NCBI GenBank assembly: GCA_036513315.1
Contig: DATBZF010000083.1
Location: 1 to 57,702 of the forward strand
Direction of reading: 5' to 3'
DNA length: 57,702 nt
Source: Roseiarcus sp036513315
Lineage (GTDB): Bacteria; Pseudomonadota; Alphaproteobacteria; Rhizobiales; Beijerinckiaceae
Under the pieces are notes generated by a model that saw nothing but the letters and a program-made list of their open reading frames with translations, did not search any database and was not told the DNA's origin. Positions 53,416 through 57,702 of this stretch are shown in pieces (position 1 is the stretch's first letter; every line of letters begins with the position of its first letter). The position numbers and the translations under genes are program-made.

Positions 53416-55592
53416 GCGAACCCCCGCCCCCTGAAACCCTGGCGACGCCGCCAGAGGCGCCGTTGGCGATGCCGGTGCAATCGCTGACGCGCTTTTCGAA
53501 GAAACAGCGGCGGCAATGGGCGGCGCCGGCGTTGGCGTACACGCCGTGGGCGGCGCGTCTGTTCGTATTCGGCGGCGGCCTGGCGCTGACCGCTTACGGC
53601 GCCTATGAGATGTTCCGGGTTGTCGGGGTCGGCGTGATCACCTTGCTCGAATGGGCGCTGGTCGTGCTGTTCGTCGCCAATTTTTCCTGGATCGCCGTGG
53701 CGTTCACCTCTGGCGTCGTCGGCTTCCTCTGGCTGTTGTTTCGTGCGCCCGCGTTCGGTCCGCTTCCCGGGCGTCTGGCGAAAAAGACCGCCGTCGTCAT
53801 GCCAATCTACAATGAGGCGCCGGCGCGCGTTTTCGCGGCGGTCCAGGCGATCTGCGAGGATGTCGCGGCGACCGGCCTCGGCGAGGCCTTCGATTATTTC
53901 TTTCTCTCCGATTCGACTGACCCCGACATCTGGATCGCCGAGGAGCGGGCGCTGCTGGCGATCCGCGAGAGAATGCCGGGCGAGCGGCTCTACTATCGGC
54001 ACCGGCGTAGAAATACGAGCCGCAAGGCCGGCAATATTGCCGATTTCGTCACCCGCTGGGGCGGCGCCTATGACCATATGGTTGTGCTCGACGCCGACAG
54101 TTTGATGACCGGCGAGACCATCGCGCGGCTCGCTTTTGCGATGGAATCAGACCCCGACGCCGGCATCATCCAGACCCTGCCGCTGATCATCAATCGCAAT
54201 ACTTTGTTCGCCAGGGTCCAGCAATTCGCCGCGCGCATCGCCGGTCCGGTCGTCGCGGCGGGGTTGAGCGCCTGGATGGGCCGCGACGGCAATTACTGGG
54301 GACATAATGCGATCATCCGCACCGCCGTCTTCGCTGCGCATGCCGGCCTGCCCGACCTGCGCGGCCGTCCCCCGTTTGGCGGCCATATTCTCAGCCACGA
54401 TTTTGTCGAGGCGGCGCTCATCCGCCGCGCCGGCTATGCGGTCTACATGTTGCCGACGCTGGGCGGCTCCTATGAGGAGAGCCCGCCTTCGCTGATCGAT
54501 CTGGCGGCGCGCGACCGGCGCTGGTGCCAGGGCAATTTGCAGCATCTGCGCGTGCTCTCCGCCAAAGGGCTGGTCCTCGCCTCGCGCCAGCATTTCGCCA
54601 ACGGCATCATGGGCTATCTCGCCTCACCTCTATGGATGGCGCAATTGCTGGTCGGCATCGCGCTCGTGCTGCAGACCAGCTACATCCGCCCGGAATATTT
54701 CACCGCCGATTTTTCGCTTTTTCCGGCGTGGCCGCGCTTCGACGCCGAACGCGCCTTGCGGCTGTTCGAACTGACGATGGGCGTTCTGCTGGCGCCTAAA
54801 GTCTTCGGCCTCATTGCCGCGCTGATCGATCGGCGCACCAGGGCGGCGAGCGGCGGCCCGATCCGCTTGATCCTGTCCGCGCTCGTCGAGACGATCATGT
54901 CGGCCTTTCTGGCGCCGATCATGATGCTGATTCAATCGGGCTCGGTGGTCCAGATTCTCTCGGGCCGCGACACCGGCTGGAATCCACAAAGGCGCGACGA
55001 CGGTTCGATTCCGTTCCACAGCATTGTGCGTCGTCATCGCACCCATATGGCGCTCGGCGTGCTGACGCTGTTCGCCGGCATGCTGATTTCGCCCTCCCTC
55101 GTCATCTGGATGTCGCCGACGATCGCCGGCCTGATCCTGGCGATCCCGCTCTCCTGGGCGAGCGGGCAATTGTGGATCGGGGTCGCGCTCCGCCGACTCG
55201 GCCTGTTGACAACGCCGGAGGAGACTTCGCCGCCGGCCATTGTTCAACGCGCCAACGCCCTTTCGATCGAACTTGCCCGCACCGGCCATGACGGCGACGA
55301 TGGATTGCGCGCGATTCATGGCGACGCGGCGTTTCGCGCCCAGCACGAATTTTTTCTGCCCTCGGCCGCGCGCCGCAGGCGCGGCGAAATCGATGTCGAA
55401 GAGGCGGTGGCGACAGCCAAGCTCAACGATGCGCGATCGCTCGAAGAAGTTGTGGGATGGCTGAAGCCCAAGGAGCGGATGGCGTTGCTTAACGATCGGG
55501 CGCTGATTTCGCTGCTGGTGCGTTTGCCGCCAACCGTGGCCGCGCCGGAAAAAGAGACGAAAACGCAGCCGGCGGAGAGACTCAGCGCGTGA
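53391..55592 (+). CDS. opgH: Glucans biosynthesis glucosyltransferase OpgH
   Basis: 733 residues. Inner-membrane GT2 enzyme building the beta-1,2 glucan backbone from UDP-glucose. N-terminal helices near 60-110, GT2 catalytic region with VVMPIYNEAPARVFA near 135, FFLSDSTDPDIWIAEE, VVLDADSLM near 232 (DXD), HDFVEAALIRRAGY and the QXXRW-like RDRRWCQGN near 376, then several C-terminal helices. An internal ATG at 53403 is an alternative start. Its last 11 bases overlap the convergent rhomboid gene. Confidence 0.92.
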   Translation: MALSMDSVSEPPPPETLATPPEAPLAMPVQSLTRFSKKQRRQWAAPALAYTPWAARLFVFGGGLALTAYGAYEMFRVVGVGVITLLEWALVVLFVANFSWIAVAFTSGVVGFLWLLFRAPAFGPLPGRLAKKTAVVMPIYNEAPARVFAAVQAICEDVAATGLGEAFDYFFLSDSTDPDIWIAEERALLAIRERMPGERLYYRHRRRNTSRKAGNIADFVTRWGGAYDHMVVLDADSLMTGETIARLAFAMESDPDAGIIQTLPLIINRNTLFARVQQFAARIAGPVVAAGLSAWMGRDGNYWGHNAIIRTAVFAAHAGLPDLRGRPPFGGHILSHDFVEAALIRRAGYAVYMLPTLGGSYEESPPSLIDLAARDRRWCQGNLQHLRVLSAKGLVLASRQHFANGIMGYLASPLWMAQLLVGIALVLQTSYIRPEYFTADFSLFPAWPRFDAERALRLFELTMGVLLAPKVFGLIAALIDRRTRAASGGPIRLILSALVETIMSAFLAPIMMLIQSGSVVQILSGRDTGWNPQRRDDGSIPFHSIVRRHRTHMALGVLTLFAGMLISPSLVIWMSPTIAGLILAIPLSWASGQLWIGVALRRLGLLTTPEETSPPAIVQRANALSIELARTGHDGDDGLRAIHGDAAFRAQHEFFLPSAARRRRGEIDVEEAVATAKLNDARSLEEVVGWLKPKERMALLNDRALISLLVRLPPTVAAPEKETKTQPAERLSA

Positions 55593-56430
55593 AGCGCGCC
55601 GGCCGCCGATCGAAGAGCGGAAACAGGAAAAAGCCGAGCGCGAAGCCGCCGAGATGGGCGAGCCAGGCGACCGGGGCTTCCGAAACGCCGAAAGTCTGAG
55701 CGCCCGCGCCAAATATGAAATTCGTCGCCAGCCAAATGACGAGAAAGATCACGACGCGCCGTTCGCGCAGCAATTGGCGCAAGGGCGGCGCTGGCACGTC
55801 ATAATCGGCGCCCGGCGCCGAACGCGAATAGCCGCCTGCGCCGCCCAGCGGACCGCCCGGCTCGAAAACAAAGCGCGTCGCCGCCGCCATCAGCCCCGAA
55901 TCGGCTGCCGACGCGCCGATCAGGGGCGTGAATTCCATCATGGCGAACGCCCAGTGAAAAAGAGCGCCAGCGATCGCGGTCGCGGCGAACAGACCGAGAA
56001 ACCGCCATGGGCCTAGGCGCCGCGCGATCGGCGGCCCAAATGCGATGATCCAGATCGAATTCAGCCCAACATGACTCCAGGAGCCGTGGATGAAAGCGTA
56101 GGTCAGCAACGTCCAAGGCTTGGCGCCGTCTTGCAGCACGTGAAAATGTCGCAGAAGCGAGGCCTGCTGCAGAGCTTCGGAGTCGAGATTGACGCGCGAC
56201 AGCAGTTCGCCGAGCCTGGCCGGCCACAACGCCAAAGTGAGGCGACCCGGAATGAAGGCGAATTGGCCGACGATCGTGTCCTGGGTTTGCTCCGATTGCA
56301 GGCTGTAGAGTGCATGAAGGGCAATCAAAACTGCAACCAGCGCCACGACGACAAGCGGCGCATCGAATATCGGCTCCCTGACTTTCGGCGCGCCTGTCGG
56401 GCTCTCCGGCGGCGAATCGTCAGACGGCAT
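55582..56430 (-). CDS. Rhomboid-family intramembrane serine protease with altered GxSG motif
   Basis: 282 residues from the ATG at 56430; six or so helices. Family parts are TLLTYAFIHGSWSHVGLNSIWIIAFG near 115-140 (rhomboid L1/H-helix region), the active-site loop LIGASAADSGLMAA near 179 and the C-terminal histidine in VAWLAHLGGFALG near 257. The usual rhomboid motif is GASGAISG: here the Ser is kept but the following Gly is Ala and the next hydrophobic is Asp. It may be an active variant or an inactive relative. Convergent overlap with opgH. Confidence 0.8.
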   Translation of the reverse strand: MPSDDSPPESPTGAPKVREPIFDAPLVVVALVAVLIALHALYSLQSEQTQDTIVGQFAFIPGRLTLALWPARLGELLSRVNLDSEALQQASLLRHFHVLQDGAKPWTLLTYAFIHGSWSHVGLNSIWIIAFGPPIARRLGPWRFLGLFAATAIAGALFHWAFAMMEFTPLIGASAADSGLMAAATRFVFEPGGPLGGAGGYSRSAPGADYDVPAPPLRQLLRERRVVIFLVIWLATNFIFGAGAQTFGVSEAPVAWLAHLGGFALGFFLFPLFDRRPARFTR

Positions 56431-56569
56431 AACAAACCCGATCTTTGGAGAATTTGTTCCGATAGCACAGGCCGGTTGGCGGCGCGAACACAATCGGGAT
56501 GATCCCGGAGCGCAAGCCCAGCGTCTGGAAAGATGCTATCAAATGGCCTCTGGCGATCGGGCGCACAAC

Positions 56570-56662
56570 ATGACAATGCACGACTTCGAAGCGAAGCACT
56601 GGTTCATCGCCGCGCTGATCATCCTGCTCGCAGTCGGCGCCTTCGCTTATTCCTGGTCATAG
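56570..56662 (+). CDS. Very small single-helix membrane protein
   Basis: 30 residues: MTMHDFEAKHWFIAALIILL, continuing into a short hydrophobic tail that ends YSWS. One predicted helix and no recognised family. No clear ribosome-binding site. The frame is too short for confidence, but the helix is clean and the remaining frames here are not coding. Confidence 0.3.
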   Translation: MTMHDFEAKHWFIAALIILLAVGAFAYSWS

Positions 56663-56704
56663 CGCTCGACCAGGGGCGCCCTTCGCGATATCGCCCGGCC
56701 GCGA

Positions 56705-57061
56705 TCAGGTTACGACGCCCCAATATCCCCTGAGGTCCGATCCGTAGCTTTCGTTGCCCCAGTCGGGATCGACGCCTCGCGCATAGCTCGGCGATCCCTC
56801 CAGTTGCGTGCGCGTCAGATTGACGACATAGCCGTCCAGCGCTGGGCTGTAAGCCAGCAAATTCCAGGGGATCGGATGATAGTTTTCACCCAATCCGAGA
56901 AACCCGCCGAACGACATCACCGCGTAGGCGACCTGGCCGGACCTTTTATCCACCATCACATCGTGAATTTTCCCGATGTTCTCGGCGTCCTTGTTGTAAA
57001 CGTCGGTCCCGGTGACCTTGCTGCCGGCGATGAGATTGGTTGTCTCCGCTACATTATCCAT
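56705..57061 (-). CDS. PRC-barrel domain protein
   Basis: 118 residues from the ATG at 57061, preceded by GAGGA at normal spacing. The PRC-barrel pattern is clear: LIAGSKVTGTDVYNKDAENIGKIHDVMVDKRSGQVAYAVMSFGGFLGLGENYHPIPW in parts (residues 9-66), the common rhizobial form with FGGFLGLGE. C-terminal half YVVNLTRTQLEGSPSY is usual for the family. Unknown role; such proteins often accumulate under stress. Extension to 57211 is not supported. Confidence 0.85.
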   Translation of the reverse strand: MDNVAETTNLIAGSKVTGTDVYNKDAENIGKIHDVMVDKRSGQVAYAVMSFGGFLGLGENYHPIPWNLLAYSPALDGYVVNLTRTQLEGSPSYARGVDPDWGNESYGSDLRGYWGVVT

Positions 57062-57614
57062 TGCGCTATCCTCGTGAGGAACGAGGACAGTAAACGCGGA
57101 GACTTTGGCGGTGTTCCACGACGCCACAGCGAGACGGCAAACGACACGGGTTTCAAGCGACTCGCCGCTTCGCGCGCTTGCACTATATTGCGACAGGTTA
57201 AAGTCGCACATTTACATTAGTTTTTCGGCGCAACCTTTGCTGTTCGTTGCGATATTTTGCGATCGCGACCGGAAATAAAAAGGGAGAGCCCGGAGCAAGG
57301 GCCCTCCCCAATTCTATGCAATAATCTTACCAATCGGTCCAGAGCCGGAGCGCGCCGCCGGACCATCGAATGGATCGACCGCTTCGAGCGGGCAGCAACC
57401 GCGAAACGATCCATCCCGGGAAACAACGCGATCACCGGAGCAAGTGAAGCAGCTTTGTTTCAACTTCGGTAACGACAAGTTGGCGCATCGCCGCGCCGCG
57501 GGCAATGCAATCTTTGATCTATTGTTAATTTGCAAGCCAGCCTCCCCGGGCGAACGACCCTGGTCACGTCCGTCAAGGTGGTGGAGATTTTGGGGCGGTC
57601 GGCTCGTCTCGTGA
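57062..57614. other. Intergenic region with terminator and no supported gene
   Basis: About 550 bases. Besides the hairpin at 57273-57308, an open minus-strand frame 57314-57535 (starting MQINNRSKIALPAA, cysteine-containing) lies directly upstream of that terminator; it could be a small protein or the terminator may end a small RNA. AT-rich patches (57200-57260 and 57500-57530) may be promoters. I do not call a gene. Confidence 0.35.
57273..57308 (-). terminator. Rho-independent terminator (minus strand)
   Basis: GGGAGAGCCC (57282-57291) and GGGCCCTCCC (57299-57308) pair with one mismatch, with a 7-base loop. On the minus strand the stem is followed by TTTTTATTT (57281-57273). It would end a minus-strand transcript coming from the right, and lies 6 bases after the stop of the open frame 57314-57535. 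Confidence 0.6.
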
Positions 57615-57702
57615 TCAGGCGGCGATTGTGGCCAGGGCGACGATGGGTTCTTCGCCCAGTGTGATCATGGTCTCCTGGGTCATGTAGCGATGCTGTAATT
57701 GC
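57615..57702 (-). CDS. 3' end of a possible transposase (partial), IS256-like C-terminus
   Basis: On the minus strand the window edge encodes 28 residues (QLQHRYMTQETMITLGEEPI, then VALATIAA) ending with TGA at 57617-57615; the gene continues beyond the window. A C-terminus of this kind (RYM..E......ALA) reminds me of IS256/Mutator-family transposases such as ISRm3, but the match is from memory and short. Left of it, 57546-57590 (GGTCACGTCCGTCAAGG...) could be the element's terminal repeat. Confidence 0.35.
   Translation of the reverse strand, partial: QLQHRYMTQETMITLGEEPIVALATIAA

Noticed and set aside
1..57702. CRISPR arrays, tRNA or rRNA genes, prophage
   Set aside because: Looked for regularly spaced repeats, cloverleaf-like ends and phage structural genes; none seen. 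Short tRNAs could still be missed by eye.

Overview
The window comes from a GC-rich alphaproteobacterium, most likely of the order Hyphomicrobiales (Rhizobiales). Evidence: recG, DUF502, DUF2867 and glmS lie together; there is a FrcBCA-like sugar transporter and an opgGH pair; TTG starts occur; and the intergenic repeats are palindromic and rhizobial in style. A Beijerinckiaceae/Methylocystaceae-type host is a guess. I see no rRNA, tRNA, CRISPR array or prophage.

Region 1 (1-24.6 kb) is catabolic and accessory. A Dpp/Opp-type ABC transporter lacks its binding protein inside the window. It is followed by a two-gene indolepyruvate:ferredoxin oxidoreductase-like complex, bracketed by an inverted pair of nested, transposon-like repeats. 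Then come an FAD oxidoreductase, an aryl-CoA ligase divergent from a MarR regulator, a complete Liv-type ABC transporter, and an operon encoding a bifunctional aryl-CoA monooxygenase/reductase, an SDR, a crotonase, an acyl-CoA dehydrogenase and a RidA-like protein. The best reading is aerobic CoA-dependent degradation of 2-aminobenzoate (anthranilate) or a close relative: import, CoA activation, dearomatisation by monooxygenation plus reduction, loss of ammonia, then beta-oxidation-like steps.

Region 2 (24.6-39.9 kb) is a mosaic. It holds a DUF4239 membrane protein, a tandem pair of MFS_3-type exporters, pterin genes (GTP cyclohydrolase I and pterin-4a-carbinolamine dehydratase), two paralogous DHFR/RibD-like reductases, an island of one glycosyltransferase and four SAM methyltransferases, an 8-oxoguanine deaminase-like amidohydrolase and an SDR.

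Region 3 (39.9-57.7 kb) is mostly core. It holds recG, DUF2867 and DUF502 proteins, glmS, a methyltransferase-gtrA pair, a FrcBCA-like sugar transporter, glmU, opgG-opgH for periplasmic glucans, a rhomboid protease with an altered active-site motif, and a PRC-barrel protein. The last ~150 bases look like the end of an insertion sequence. glmS and glmU (UDP-GlcNAc synthesis) flank the sugar transporter, so this part leans towards envelope carbohydrate metabolism.

Starts were chosen from ribosome-binding sites, overlaps and family N-termini. All product names rest on motif reading by eye, not on database searches.
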